Of a stretch of 64,000 nt of DNA, positions 32,840 through 41,838 are shown piece by piece. The DNA lies in assembly GCF_013694105.1 (NCBI RefSeq), contig NZ_JACEFG010000002.1, positions 186,001 to 250,000 on the forward strand, given 5' to 3'. Position 1 is the stretch's first letter, and every line of letters starts with the position of its first letter. Below the pieces are notes generated by a model. That model saw only the letters and a program-made list of their open reading frames with translations, did no database searches and was not told where the DNA came from. The position numbers and the translations under genes are program-made. This stretch comes from Halobacillus locisalis. GTDB lineage: Bacteria > Bacillota > Bacilli > Bacillales > Halobacillaceae.

Positions 32840-33364
32840 GTGATAAGCATTACTGATTTAGGGAATGACCAAATTCACTCAGACATGCTCGATGAGTTCG
32901 TGCGCTATCAACGAACAGAAAAAGTCATCGCTAAAGCCAACGGTAAATTTGTGGAAAGAACAGATGAATTTGAAGATGACTGGACCATTGAAGATAAACG
33001 TAGAATCGTAGAACATTTTTCAAAAGTGATAGAAAATGGGGGATCGGTCGTCGTGGCGGAGATTGATTACAAAGTGATAGGGTTTTCCGTCATTGAAGCG
33101 GATTCATTTGATGAATACAGAGAGCTTTCGTATATCCACGTATCCGCTCCTTATCGCGGCATGGGGGTAGGAAAAGAGCTGATGGACGAAACGAAGAAAC
33201 AGGCCATTATACTTGGAGAAGAGAAATTATACATCGGCGCACATCCGTCAATTGACACTCAAGCCTTTTACAAGAGAGCAGGGTGTGTACCTGCAGAAAA
33301 AATCAATCAATCTATTTACGAACGGGAACCACGGGATGTCCAGCTCGAACTATCGTTGAAATAA
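32840..33364 (+). CDS. GNAT family N-acetyltransferase
   Basis: This 174-residue enzyme has strand SYIHVSAPYRGMGVGKELMDE with the acetyl-CoA loop RGMGVG, and FYKRAGCVPAEKINQSIYE near the end. The GTG at 32840 has AGGAGG five bases upstream; an ATG at 32819 precedes it in frame but has no ribosome site. It diverges from the tasA operon, with a SinR-like half-site between, so it might share regulation. Substrate is unknown. Confidence 0.8.
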   Translation: MISITDLGNDQIHSDMLDEFVRYQRTEKVIAKANGKFVERTDEFEDDWTIEDKRRIVEHFSKVIENGGSVVVAEIDYKVIGFSVIEADSFDEYRELSYIHVSAPYRGMGVGKELMDETKKQAIILGEEKLYIGAHPSIDTQAFYKRAGCVPAEKINQSIYEREPRDVQLELSLK

Positions 33365-33396
33365 AAAAGACGCGAGCACTTAGCTCCGCGTCTTCA
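33365..33396. terminator. Bidirectional terminator
   Basis: AAGACGCG-loop-CGCGTCTT with A- and T-rich flanks lies between the GNAT gene and the convergent membrane protein. Confidence 0.8.
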
Positions 33397-33687
33397 ATCA
33401 TTTCTAGGTGGTCGTAAAGTGATCAAATAGCCAATTAAACAAAGCAATGTAACGAGGTTAAAGAAGATGAACCAGTCTGCAGGGTGGGCATTATCCAGGC
33501 CTGCAACACCAGGTTTACTTAGATTGAGAGAGACTATGATAAATACTACGATCCCTGAAAAGAACGCTTTGTTCATCAGAAAAACCTTCCTCGCACTCAC
33601 CTTAGACAAATATGTATGAACATCACGGACAACAAAAAACAGAATCCCCAGCACGAAAATCAGCACGACCCAATATTCAAAACCCAA
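33394..33687 (-). CDS. Small three-helix membrane protein
   Basis: This protein of about 97 residues has three hydrophobic segments (YWVVLIFVLGILFFVV, AFFSGIVVFIIVSLNL, WFIFFNLVTLLCLIGYL). The start is uncertain: a TTG at 33687 has GGGGGG five bases upstream, while an ATG at 33729 lacks a ribosome site. No family was recognised. Confidence 0.55.
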   Translation of the reverse strand: MGFEYWVVLIFVLGILFFVVRDVHTYLSKVSARKVFLMNKAFFSGIVVFIIVSLNLSKPGVAGLDNAHPADWFIFFNLVTLLCLIGYLITLRPPRND

Positions 33688-33747
33688 ACCGATCCCCCCT
33701 TTTCCATAAATCCTACCATATCCATCCATTCAAGAGCCATACACACG

Positions 33748-33779
33748 AAAAAGTCAGGCCCACTAAAGGCCTGACTTTT
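33748..33779. terminator. Terminator of the 33783-37043 operon
   Basis: AAAAAGTCAGGCC-loop-GGCCTGACTTTT forms a strong stem with T-runs in both directions. Confidence 0.85.
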
Positions 33780-33782
33780 GGT

Positions 33783-35747
33783 TTACACCCATGTATAATC
33801 TTTGCCCCAGCTTTCCTTAGCTAAGGTCAGAATCTTGTTCACGATCGCCGTATCCACTGCATACGCATCCCCTTGTTCGTAAGGGTTATAATGGAAGGCG
33901 TATAGGCGTGACGTGAATTCATCAAACGGAAGGGAGCTTTCGCCTTCTTCCTCGCCATTTCCTTGAACGCTCGGTTCAATCGACTGTCCCCAGTTCTGGG
34001 AACCGTCGTTATTCGGGTTATAGAAAAAGACGCGGTACTCTCCGTCAGGTCCTTCGGCGATGCGGGTGATCGAAATCGCATGCAGGCCGAGAAGCTTGCC
34101 GTGTACATTGGTAATGAAAATCCCAACAGGGTTCGGGTAAATCAACTCGTAATCGTCGTTATATTCCGGGTGGTGTGTCGCATAAAAGAGCTTTACGAAT
34201 CCAGGATAATCCAGTACATACCCTGTCAAAGGATCGAAGGCGGAGTTGAACCCTTTCTGTACCCAGTTGCCGTAAAAGGCCGGGTTGACCCAGCGGTGTC
34301 CGTCGTCTCCACGCAAGGCGACACGCGACATCATCTCACTATAGATACGATCAAGGTGAGGCACCAATACGAGCGACACAGGGTCGAGTTCTGTGTGCAA
34401 ATTCGGCGCAAGTCCGCCACTTAAGTGCTGGGAATTGATTGCCTGACCTTCGAACGTAAAGTCGATATCCCCGTCACGCGCAGCTCTCGGAATGATTTCT
34501 AATAAAAAGCCAGGTGCGTGCTGAGCCCACAGGCTGATGCCACGCGCGGCTTGGCAGGTCGGGTTGAATCCTTGGCCGACGCCAAGAGGCTGCCCGAGAA
34601 CTTGAATCGTTCCAGCGACTAGAATACTGTTTGCTGTCAAGCCTTCCCCGGCTTGACTCGCTTGATACAAATCTTTCCGCACCTCTGGTCGGATATCAAG
34701 TTCAATCAGACGACGAAGTCCCGGTGCAACGGGCGAATGAGAAAGTACGCCACGCTCAAGCATCAGCGCGAGGCCGTAAATCGCTTGTCGTGTCGCTGGG
34801 AAAATGGCAGCCTTGATCATCTGCCTGACAAGCTCATCGTTTTCTTCTAAGTTGGCAAGCCCTTTACTGTTCAAACCGAGGGCGTACGTTAATAAGCCTG
34901 GCATCCGTTTGCTCAAGAAACGGATCAGCGTAGCATGATGCGGCGCCACGAGCCCTGTCGTACGCATTGATTTTGCCAAGGAGACACTCTCCGAAATCAG
35001 GTCGTTCCGCTCCATGTCTTTCAGTTGTGATCGATACGTATGCAAGTCTTTGTATTTATGACTCAAAGGGGAAGGTCCTTCTAAAGCCGCAATATACGTT
35101 TGCAGCTGCTCCTGATCCTCAGGTTCACTATCCGCATTTGTCATTTGCTTCGCGGTTTGAATCATCGATACGATGCGCTTGATCATAATCGGACGTTGCG
35201 CGGTCAAGCGCTCGATTTCTGAAATGAGCGTTCTCACTAAGGCTTTTGAAGATAAATGACTGATGAGAAATTGGAAAAGCTTCTGTGCTTTTTCACTATT
35301 TCCACTATCGTCCTCAACACGAGAGCTTTCACTCGCATCAGGGAACAATATATCTAAATTCAAGACCATCACTTCATTCAGGAACTCTTCCGCCATTTCT
35401 TTCGAGACGGTCGGATTCGTCGCGTCACCTTTAGCAATAGCGAGCATTCTCAGTTCACTGAGCACTTCAATGATCGTCGGTAATCCTTTCGCTTTTAAAG
35501 AACCCGCGACGAGGGGTGGCTGTAATTTATCGGCAGATTCCCACGGTCCGTCCTGGAAAACGCCGGATTGTTCAAACTGGTTTGCATGTTTGTAGAGGTG
35601 TTCGAGTCCATCCTCCATTTCGATAAGGCGATTGGCTTCCTGATAGACATCTGTTTGGTATTTCGATTTGACGAACGGTTGGGCTTGATCCAAATCATTC
35701 AAGGCTTTTTCAAAACGTTCAACTATGACACCAGTCGATTGAGGCAT
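33783..35747 (-). CDS. 654-aa protein of unknown function with a possible Cys-His-Asn core
   Basis: I do not recognise this protein. Residues 1-330 look helical and charged. The second half has FNPTCQAARGISLWAQHAPG with Cys398, later GKLLGLHAIS with His556, and FFYNPNNDGSQNWG shortly after. The order Cys, His, Asn and the motif shapes recall papain- or transglutaminase-like enzymes, but this is only an impression. There is no signal peptide. It follows the ATP-grasp gene by 27 bases in the same operon, so the pair probably acts together, perhaps making and processing a peptide or an amide bond. Confidence 0.6.
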   Translation of the reverse strand: MPQSTGVIVERFEKALNDLDQAQPFVKSKYQTDVYQEANRLIEMEDGLEHLYKHANQFEQSGVFQDGPWESADKLQPPLVAGSLKAKGLPTIIEVLSELRMLAIAKGDATNPTVSKEMAEEFLNEVMVLNLDILFPDASESSRVEDDSGNSEKAQKLFQFLISHLSSKALVRTLISEIERLTAQRPIMIKRIVSMIQTAKQMTNADSEPEDQEQLQTYIAALEGPSPLSHKYKDLHTYRSQLKDMERNDLISESVSLAKSMRTTGLVAPHHATLIRFLSKRMPGLLTYALGLNSKGLANLEENDELVRQMIKAAIFPATRQAIYGLALMLERGVLSHSPVAPGLRRLIELDIRPEVRKDLYQASQAGEGLTANSILVAGTIQVLGQPLGVGQGFNPTCQAARGISLWAQHAPGFLLEIIPRAARDGDIDFTFEGQAINSQHLSGGLAPNLHTELDPVSLVLVPHLDRIYSEMMSRVALRGDDGHRWVNPAFYGNWVQKGFNSAFDPLTGYVLDYPGFVKLFYATHHPEYNDDYELIYPNPVGIFITNVHGKLLGLHAISITRIAEGPDGEYRVFFYNPNNDGSQNWGQSIEPSVQGNGEEEGESSLPFDEFTSRLYAFHYNPYEQGDAYAVDTAIVNKILTLAKESWGKDYTWV

Positions 35748-35774
35748 GCGTCTACTCCTTTCTAAAAGCAGTCC

Positions 35775-37043
35775 TTACACGTAGAAATCGTATTGTTCGT
35801 ACTCTTTAAGCAGGTGTCTCATTTCTTCACTGTCCTCGCCGAAGAAGAAAATGGTTCCGTAATGGTTCCCGAAACCGATGCGTTCGGCTACTTTTCCTTG
35901 GGCAGGGGTGAACAGGTCATGTTTCTCGAAGTATGAATGGTTCTCGAGCTCTTCTGGAACTTCCAAATCTTTCACATATTCACGTTGTGGATGCACCATT
36001 AAGCAGCCCGCAAACCCTTGATAGTCGTACGGATTCGGGAAGAATAATTCTAGTTCTTCAGGCGTCGTATTCGGATCGCTACATAGAATTTGGGCTTCGT
36101 ATGCGCTGAATCCGTAAGCGCGTTCGATCAGTTCGAAAATGTGTCCACCAGGAACGCGTGCCGCCACTTCGCCGAAGTGAAGCGTGCCGTTTGGTGTAAT
36201 GAAATATTCAGGGTGGATGACGCCGTACTCGATTTCGAAGGCATCGACAAGCTGTTGCACCGCTTCTTCGATCAATGGGCGTTTTTCGCGCAAGGATGGA
36301 GAAGCAGGTACGAAGTTGGAGTAGCCTAAACGGACGTACTCGGTAATATTTAAAAATTGTACTTTCCCTTTATGAATGAAGGCCTCGACGGAGAATTCCT
36401 GCCCGTCTAGATGGCTTTCCATCAATAATGGGAAGTCTGTATCATTGATTTGATCAATCTCATCGACGGTGCGAATCGCCAAGTGGCCGACAGATCCCGC
36501 TTTGTCTAACGGTTTCACGTGAATCGGATCTAAGACGTCCCCATCGATTTTCAACAACGCCTCATTGACCCGGCGCAAGAAACGTTCGATATCTTCTTTA
36601 TTATGTGCCTCTTCAAATACGCCGACTTTAATCCCGGCGATTTGCGCTTTACGCTTCATCATTCCTTTATCACGTAAGAGTAAGGAACGGTTGAAGATGC
36701 GCGGCTCTTCACGGAAACGAGCATTCAAAGCACCAGCCCACTCGACACATTCTTCATATAATGGAACGGCGACTTCCACGCCAAGTGCGTTCAATTTCTT
36801 ATACAACTGATCCGAACCTTCATTCAATTTATTAAAGTCCCAACCAACAAAACGGATATCGTGTTTCTCTGCATAAGACTCAAATTCAGGAGGACCGACA
36901 ACAACAAATGGGCGCTCCATGCGCGCCGCGGCTTCAATCGCCTGCAGACTCCAGCCGATCAAAGCGGTTAAATAGGGCTTTGTTTCCGGCTTTTTCTCAG
37001 ATTGTTCTACAGACGTATTTACTTCCATTTGATCCAGTTCCAT
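35775..37043 (-). CDS. ATP-grasp carboxylate-amine ligase
   Basis: This 422-residue enzyme has an N-terminal Rossmann-like domain (YLTALIGWSLQAIEAAARM), the ATP-grasp core with DPIHVKPLDKAGSVGHLAI, LLMESHLDGQEFSVEAFI and the metal site GVIHPEYFITPNGTLHFGEVAARVPGG. ATP-grasp ligases form an amide bond through an acyl phosphate. The C-terminal domain ends KEYEQYDFYV. Substrates are unknown. AAAGGGAGA precedes the ATG. It is the first gene of a two-gene operon with the 654-aa protein. Confidence 0.75.
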   Translation of the reverse strand: MELDQMEVNTSVEQSEKKPETKPYLTALIGWSLQAIEAAARMERPFVVVGPPEFESYAEKHDIRFVGWDFNKLNEGSDQLYKKLNALGVEVAVPLYEECVEWAGALNARFREEPRIFNRSLLLRDKGMMKRKAQIAGIKVGVFEEAHNKEDIERFLRRVNEALLKIDGDVLDPIHVKPLDKAGSVGHLAIRTVDEIDQINDTDFPLLMESHLDGQEFSVEAFIHKGKVQFLNITEYVRLGYSNFVPASPSLREKRPLIEEAVQQLVDAFEIEYGVIHPEYFITPNGTLHFGEVAARVPGGHIFELIERAYGFSAYEAQILCSDPNTTPEELELFFPNPYDYQGFAGCLMVHPQREYVKDLEVPEELENHSYFEKHDLFTPAQGKVAERIGFGNHYGTIFFFGEDSEEMRHLLKEYEQYDFYV

Positions 37044-37170
37044 TTTTAAATCTCTCCCTTTTAATTAAAGAATGTGGAAAGTGGTGATGTCCTCTCTTTA
37101 AAGTACCAAATGCAAGCAGAAACTGTAAGTATTAATTGGCGATTCGACAAAGTTTTTCAAAAAATATGAC

Positions 37171-37186
37171 GATTCGTGTGTATAAT
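37171..37186 (+). promoter_or_regulatory. Probable extended -10 promoter
   Basis: TGTGTATAAT at 37177-37186 is an extended -10 with no clear -35. It lies 41 bases before the GTG start of the secreted protein. Confidence 0.4.
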
Positions 37187-37226
37187 AGGGCATGTACATA
37201 CTAAACAGAATGGAAGGTGTTCTTTT

Positions 37227-38108
37227 GTGTCTTGGAAAAAATATTTACTGATCGCAGCTACTATTCTCTTTTCATCAATGACCATCCCCACCACAATATC
37301 AGCTCAATCGTCGTATTCACCTCAGATTGTTGAATACAAGTATTCTTACAAAGTGATGCACGGCATCATTCAAACGTTGAAAAAAGAAGAAGGGATGCAC
37401 GTCTTCGAAGCCATCGAAGAAATCGAGTCTATGCCACAAGTCCGAGCGATGGATCTGTACTTGGACAAACTGGGTAAAAAAGTGGACGGAGACGATATCC
37501 GCTGGACCGTTCGAGAAATTTACAGCATCAACCTCGATGCCGTTTCAGAATTAGATGCAGGAAAACAAGTGACGAGCTACCCTGAAACGATTATGGAAGG
37601 GGTTGAGGAATCACTATCTGACGAACAAATCGAAGGAACTATAGAAGAATATATTTTCTCTTTATCTAAAGTCGAGGTCATGGATTTATATTTGGAATCC
37701 TTGGAAGGAACGCCGACAGGGGCAGAAGCGCGTGTATTGATCAATGATATTTTCGGAGTGAATTTAGACGGGATCTCCTCTTTAGAAAAAGCGGGCATCT
37801 CCCTATTTTCGAAAGAACAGTGGATCATGCAGAGTGAGAAGGATCTGTTTGCGGTTTACACAGGTGTGACGGATGTCGATGTGTATATTCTGCCGACAGA
37901 ATATTTCACAGAACAAACCGGTTTAACTACATTACCGGAAGCGCTCCAAGAACGTTTGAAGGCGATTGGCTACTCCTATAATGAGGATGTTGGTGGTTAT
38001 TATTACGCAGAACCCAACGGCGAATCTGTGCCAGATGCCTTCAAAGGCCAAACACTCGGCACCCTCGCCGGCTTTATCCAAGAGGAGTATGCTGAGCTCT
38101 TACAATAG
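37227..38108 (+). CDS. Secreted hypothetical protein
   Basis: This 293-residue protein starts at the GTG at 37227 with GAAGGTG upstream; a start 51 bases earlier would overlap the promoter. It has a signal peptide (WKKYLLIAATILFSSMTIPTTISA). The mature part holds two copies of a helical motif of about 85 residues: RAMDLYLDKLGKKVDGDDIR followed by INLDAVSELD, and EVMDLYLESLEGTPTGAEAR followed by VNLDGISSLE. The repeat was probably made by internal duplication. Function is unknown. A large palindromic repeat lies just downstream. Confidence 0.65.
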   Translation: MSWKKYLLIAATILFSSMTIPTTISAQSSYSPQIVEYKYSYKVMHGIIQTLKKEEGMHVFEAIEEIESMPQVRAMDLYLDKLGKKVDGDDIRWTVREIYSINLDAVSELDAGKQVTSYPETIMEGVEESLSDEQIEGTIEEYIFSLSKVEVMDLYLESLEGTPTGAEARVLINDIFGVNLDGISSLEKAGISLFSKEQWIMQSEKDLFAVYTGVTDVDVYILPTEYFTEQTGLTTLPEALQERLKAIGYSYNEDVGGYYYAEPNGESVPDAFKGQTLGTLAGFIQEEYAELLQ

Positions 38109-38134
38109 TAAGTTCCTTTACGTAGTGAGTGCGG

Positions 38135-38255
38135 AAGAGGTTCGGGGGACGAGTCGCTTTCCGCGGGGTACCGTGAGCCTCCTCAGGCTGCGCCTTCCGG
38201 GGTCTCACGATGCACCTTTATCCCGCAGGAGTCTCCCCGTCCCCCGAACCTCTTC
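38135..38255. repeat. Large Bacillaceae palindromic element, copy A
   Basis: The element starts GAAGAGGTTCGGGGGACG and ends CGTCCCCCGAACCTCTTC, an 18-base perfect inverted pair. Inside are the blocks GAGTCGCTTTCCGCGGGG, GTGAGCCTCCTCAGGCTGCG, GGGGTCTCAC and CCCGCAGGAGTCTCCCC, a repeat common between Bacillaceae genes. Confidence 0.85.
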
Positions 38256-38348
38256 AATTTAGTGATCCAAAAGGAACTCGATTTAGTGCTCAACTAGGGT
38301 TGTGCTTATCACGTGCTGAAAGTAGTTTCGTCACTCCCATTGTTGCTG

Positions 38349-38472
38349 GGTGGTCGTGGCAATGGGGAGACTCCTGTGGGATTAAGCGGGACAGGTGAGA
38401 CCCCACAGGGAGTGCAGCGACCGAGGAGGCTCACCGCCCGCCCCACGGAAAGCGACTCATTTCCACGACCGC
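38349..38472. repeat. Large Bacillaceae palindromic element, copy B (inverted)
   Basis: This has the same internal blocks as copy A in reverse order and orientation (GGGGAGACTCCTGTGGG, GGTGAGACCCC, GAGGAGGCTCAC, CCACGGAAAGCGACTCAT). The outer arms differ from copy A but pair with each other: GGTGGTCGTGGCAATG and CATTTCCACGACCGCC. The 94 bases between the two copies hold nothing else I recognise. Confidence 0.85.
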
Positions 38473-38580
38473 CCTCATCTACCAGTCGATGACGAAACGG
38501 TCACTCCAGTAGAAGCGTCAAACCGTCGCTTTTGTTCATAGTTTGTTATAGTAATAGAAAAGCAAGCATGAGGTGAAAGC

Positions 38581-39210
38581 ATGAACGCAGAACAAATCAT
38601 CAAAAAAATGACAGCCCATACCCCGGCTGTGCTCGGCAACGAATCCTACCGCAACTATTCGATTCTCTTGCCGTTCATCGAAAAAGAAGGCGAGCTTCAT
38701 CTCGTTTTTGAAGTGCGCTCGCTGAACATGCGCCGGCAGCCTGGTGAGATTTGTTTTCCAGGTGGACGTGTCGATGAAGAAGATGATCGTGAAAAAGATA
38801 CCGCTGTAAGAGAAGCGATGGAGGAGCTTGGGATTGCAAACGGAGACATTACCCAAGTGTATCCTTTCGACTATATGGTCTCGCCGTTCGGGATGAAAGT
38901 GTCGACGTATGTGGGCTTCATGAATTGCTCGGAAGCGGAAATGGAGCCGAATCCAGCCGAGGTAGAAGAAGTGTTCACCGTTCCGTTGTCCTTTTTCTTA
39001 AACACGAAGCCAGATGCTCATTATGTGCGCATGAAGGTGGAGCCGGAAGATGATTTCCCCTTTGACCTTATTCCTGGAGGGGAGAACTACAACTGGACGA
39101 CGCAGCGCTTTCCAGAGTACTTCTATCAATATGGTGACAAAGTGATTTGGGGGCTGACGGCAAGCGTCATTCTCCACTTTATCGAAATGATTCAGAGCTC
39201 AACCGACTAA
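38581..39210 (+). CDS. NUDIX CoA pyrophosphatase
   Basis: This 209-residue protein has the CoA-pyrophosphatase subgroup signature LNMRRQPGEICFPGGRVDEED upstream of the NUDIX box, which continues AVREAMEELGI. Such enzymes (NudL/YeaB) cleave coenzyme A to phosphopantetheine and 3',5'-ADP. ATG follows AGGTG. It is convergent with the lipase, and the two stop codons overlap (CTAA). Confidence 0.85.
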   Translation: MNAEQIIKKMTAHTPAVLGNESYRNYSILLPFIEKEGELHLVFEVRSLNMRRQPGEICFPGGRVDEEDDREKDTAVREAMEELGIANGDITQVYPFDYMVSPFGMKVSTYVGFMNCSEAEMEPNPAEVEEVFTVPLSFFLNTKPDAHYVRMKVEPEDDFPFDLIPGGENYNWTTQRFPEYFYQYGDKVIWGLTASVILHFIEMIQSSTD

Positions 39211-39230
39211 CCGGTTGAGCTCTTTAGTTT
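39194..39230. terminator. Terminator embedded in two overlapping stop codons
   Basis: AGAGCTCAACCG-loop-CGGTTGAGCTCT is a perfect 12-base stem whose loop holds the stop codons of both convergent genes (CTAA at 39207-39210). T-rich sequence follows in the plus direction. Confidence 0.75.
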
Positions 39231-40154
39231 TTTACGGAGAAGGTCTTCGCATTTGTATAACACCTCTATATGTGTGCCTTCAACGGTATAGTGGTCGCCA
39301 TCCAACGAAAAGACACTTTCGAGGCATGCATCTCCATCCCCTTCATTCGTGTACGCCGCACCGACAACTTTACCGTCAGCCCAATGATTCGATAATGGAG
39401 AAGGAACGACTTCTAAATACTTTATTGTTTCTTCATTTGTCCCTGCAATAACCGTCACGTCAACCTTACGCTGCTGTATCACTTCTTTATTGGCATTCAA
39501 CCGATCGAGAAAGTGGTTTTGTGTCTGCATATCTCCATAGTTTACAAACGACTTTCCTTGATGGTTCATGATTACATAATTTCCATAATCACATCCTGGA
39601 AGTATGTTCTCGAGTCCTTTGAAGTGTTGGTGAATGGCAAGGATTTTGCTAGGAGGATAACGAAGGGCTAAGTAATCCACATATCCTTTCATATAAGAAT
39701 GGACAAAGTTTATGGATGTGGATGGGACAGGTAGTTCGCCACCTGACCAGTAGCTGTAGTTGGGAGCGGAACCGGCATTAGGCGTGCAAAGGAGTATCAT
39801 TTGGTCGACATCATCCACATAATCTGAGCTTTGAACGTACGCTCGAGATACGAGTCCGCCCATACTATGAGCGATCAAGTTCACCTTTTCTGAACCAGTC
39901 GTTTTCTTGGCATAGGCGATGGTGCGACGTAGGTAATGGTAGGCGGAATGATCGATGGGGTCGCTCCAATCATAGAAATTGATAAACAAGTCCTTGTTTC
40001 TTTTATACCCCATCGATTCTAACACGAGCACGAACGGTTCATATACCATGCCTGCCAATCCGAAACTCCACCCACCAGTACCGGGAATGATTTTATCGCT
40101 CATCGAACCAAATAACCCAGGGACAAAAACGATCGGGATTTTTTTCTTTGACAC
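39207..40154 (-). CDS. Alpha/beta hydrolase, lipase/PGAP1-like
   Basis: This protein of about 315 residues has PIVFVPGLFGSMSDKI as first strand and oxyanion region, a nucleophile motif LIAHSMGGLV, and LLCTPNAGS and DGDHYTVEGTHIEVL segments; the last His is the likely catalytic one. The fold matches lipases acting on esters. It has no signal peptide. GTG at 40154 has GGGAGGGG seven bases upstream; a TTG directly before it is also possible. Confidence 0.8.
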   Translation of the reverse strand: MSKKKIPIVFVPGLFGSMSDKIIPGTGGWSFGLAGMVYEPFVLVLESMGYKRNKDLFINFYDWSDPIDHSAYHYLRRTIAYAKKTTGSEKVNLIAHSMGGLVSRAYVQSSDYVDDVDQMILLCTPNAGSAPNYSYWSGGELPVPSTSINFVHSYMKGYVDYLALRYPPSKILAIHQHFKGLENILPGCDYGNYVIMNHQGKSFVNYGDMQTQNHFLDRLNANKEVIQQRKVDVTVIAGTNEETIKYLEVVPSPLSNHWADGKVVGAAYTNEGDGDACLESVFSLDGDHYTVEGTHIEVLYKCEDLLRKKLKSSTG

Positions 40155-40377
40155 CAATACCCCTCCCTTTGGTTGCTCTTATTCAAATGTATGCGTACTT
40201 GAGAAAAGTCACGACATTTAGTTGCGCACCCTCCCGATCCTTTGCGAAATTGTGTGTAAAGTTTGTTAAGGCTATGTTTTTTGTTTGAAAAAGTCCCAAT
40301 AAAAAAAGGTATACAATTATTCGCATCGAAAGGAGACTAAAGGAAGACTATTTACATATCAAAGGAGTGTAGGAAAA

Positions 40378-41484
40378 ATGAAGAAAATGATGTTGATGTT
40401 GTTCAGTTTTGTGTTTATTGTGACGGGAACCGTTCAGGCGGCGTCGATCTCTGTATATGATGCGATGAATCAGCCGAACGGATCAAGTGTTTCTGTAGAA
40501 GGGTATATCGTGGGGGTTCCGACTTCGACGACGTACGTTGAACAAAGCAATTTTTCAAGCAACTATGCTTTGGCTTTAGCGGATGACCCGAATGAAACAG
40601 AAATGAACAATATGATTCTCGTAAAGCTCGATTCTGAGTATCGTAGTGAATACGGACTTCAGAACAACCCTGGCAAGATGGGTGAGTTGATTCAAGTTGA
40701 CGGCGTAAGAGATCCTTACTTCAGCCATGAAGGGATTGAGAATGTCAGTTCCATTACGACCGTAACCAGTGACGGCGGTGGTTCAGACGATGGCGGAACG
40801 ACAACAACGGGTTATTATGCGAGCGCAAGTGGCTTGACGGGTGCGTCCTTGAAAGCCGAGCTTCATAACATCATCGACGATCATACTGAGCTTTCTTACA
40901 GCCAAGTGTGGGGAGCGCTTCGCAATACTGATGAGGACCCATCCAATTCGAACAATGTGGTGTTGTTGTATTCAGGAAAGTCTTTATCAAAATATGAGAA
41001 TGGCGGCTACGTCGATGAGTGGAATCGCGAGCACGTTTGGGCAAAATCGCATGGTGACTTCGGAACGTCTATGGGCCCTGGAACAGACATCCACCACCTT
41101 CGCCCCACGGATGTAACCGTGAACTCATCACGTGGAAACCTCGATTTTGATAATGGTGGCTATGCATTGACAGAAGCACCAAGCAATTCGTACGATTCCG
41201 ATTCTTGGGAGCCACGTGATGAAGTGAAAGGCGATGTCGCGCGTATGATTTTCTACATGGCGACTCGTTATGAAGGGGATGCTGGAGAACTAGATTTGGA
41301 GATTGCCAACTATGTAGGGACGAGTGGTCCTTATTTAGGCAAACTGTCTACACTTAAATCATGGCACGAATTGGATCCGGTCGATGCTTTTGAGCGTAAT
41401 CGCAACGACATCATTTTCAATGACTACCAAGGAAACCGGAACCCGTTCATCGATCACCCAGAATTTGTAGAATATATTTGGTAG
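40378..41484 (+). CDS. Secreted endonuclease I family nuclease
   Basis: This 368-residue nuclease has a signal peptide (MKKMMLMLFSFVFIVTGTVQA), an N-terminal OB-fold domain (SVEGYIVGVPTSTTYVEQ, DUF6359-like), a Gly/Thr linker, then an Endonuclease I domain with EWNREHVWAKSHGDF and DIHHLRPTDVTVNSSRGN carrying the metal-binding and catalytic His residues. It resembles the secreted ribonuclease Bsn (YurI) of Bacillus subtilis. The ATG is preceded by AAAGGAGT. A strong terminator follows. Confidence 0.9.
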   Translation: MKKMMLMLFSFVFIVTGTVQAASISVYDAMNQPNGSSVSVEGYIVGVPTSTTYVEQSNFSSNYALALADDPNETEMNNMILVKLDSEYRSEYGLQNNPGKMGELIQVDGVRDPYFSHEGIENVSSITTVTSDGGGSDDGGTTTTGYYASASGLTGASLKAELHNIIDDHTELSYSQVWGALRNTDEDPSNSNNVVLLYSGKSLSKYENGGYVDEWNREHVWAKSHGDFGTSMGPGTDIHHLRPTDVTVNSSRGNLDFDNGGYALTEAPSNSYDSDSWEPRDEVKGDVARMIFYMATRYEGDAGELDLEIANYVGTSGPYLGKLSTLKSWHELDPVDAFERNRNDIIFNDYQGNRNPFIDHPEFVEYIW

Positions 41485-41485
41485 A

Positions 41486-41524
41486 AAAGAGCCCCCGTTC
41501 TTATCAAAGATCGGGGGCTCTTGT
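41486..41524. terminator. Terminator after the nuclease
   Basis: AAGAGCCCCCG-loop-CGGGGGCTCTT forms an 11-base stem and serves both flanking genes. Confidence 0.85.
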
Positions 41525-41532
41525 TGATGCTT

Positions 41533-41838
41533 TTAGTTCGTTTGATTCGCTAGTTTCACTAATACATGCGCCATATGTTCACGTTCATCTTTACTCGCAA
41601 CGTTCCACATTTCATTCAGCACTTTTTCCTCACGGTTACGTGGCTCTTCATGCTGCGCTAAGTAATCGGCTACGCGCTTAGCTCCAATGGTCAGGCCTTC
41701 TTCACCAAGACCTAGCTTTTCCCCGCGGCGTACTTGGTCACCCAGGTAATCTTTAAACGATTCGTAATTCTGCATAATTTCATCTTTTTTGTCTTCTTTC
41801 ATTTTAGCAGCAAACTCTTTTGGATCTTTGTCTGACAT
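41533..41838 (-). CDS. DUF3243 family protein
   Basis: This 101-residue protein matches DUF3243 (YmfJ): FKDYLGDQVRRGEKLGLGEE, AKRVADYLAQHEEPRNREEKVL and EMWNVASKDEREHMAHVLVKL. It is soluble and helical. AGGAGG precedes the ATG. The function of the family is unknown. Confidence 0.85.
   Translation of the reverse strand: MSDKDPKEFAAKMKEDKKDEIMQNYESFKDYLGDQVRRGEKLGLGEEGLTIGAKRVADYLAQHEEPRNREEKVLNEMWNVASKDEREHMAHVLVKLANQTN

Noticed and set aside
38135-38472. Insertion sequence
   Set aside because: The terminal inverted arms suggested an IS, but the 120-bp elements have no open frame and belong to a common non-coding repeat.
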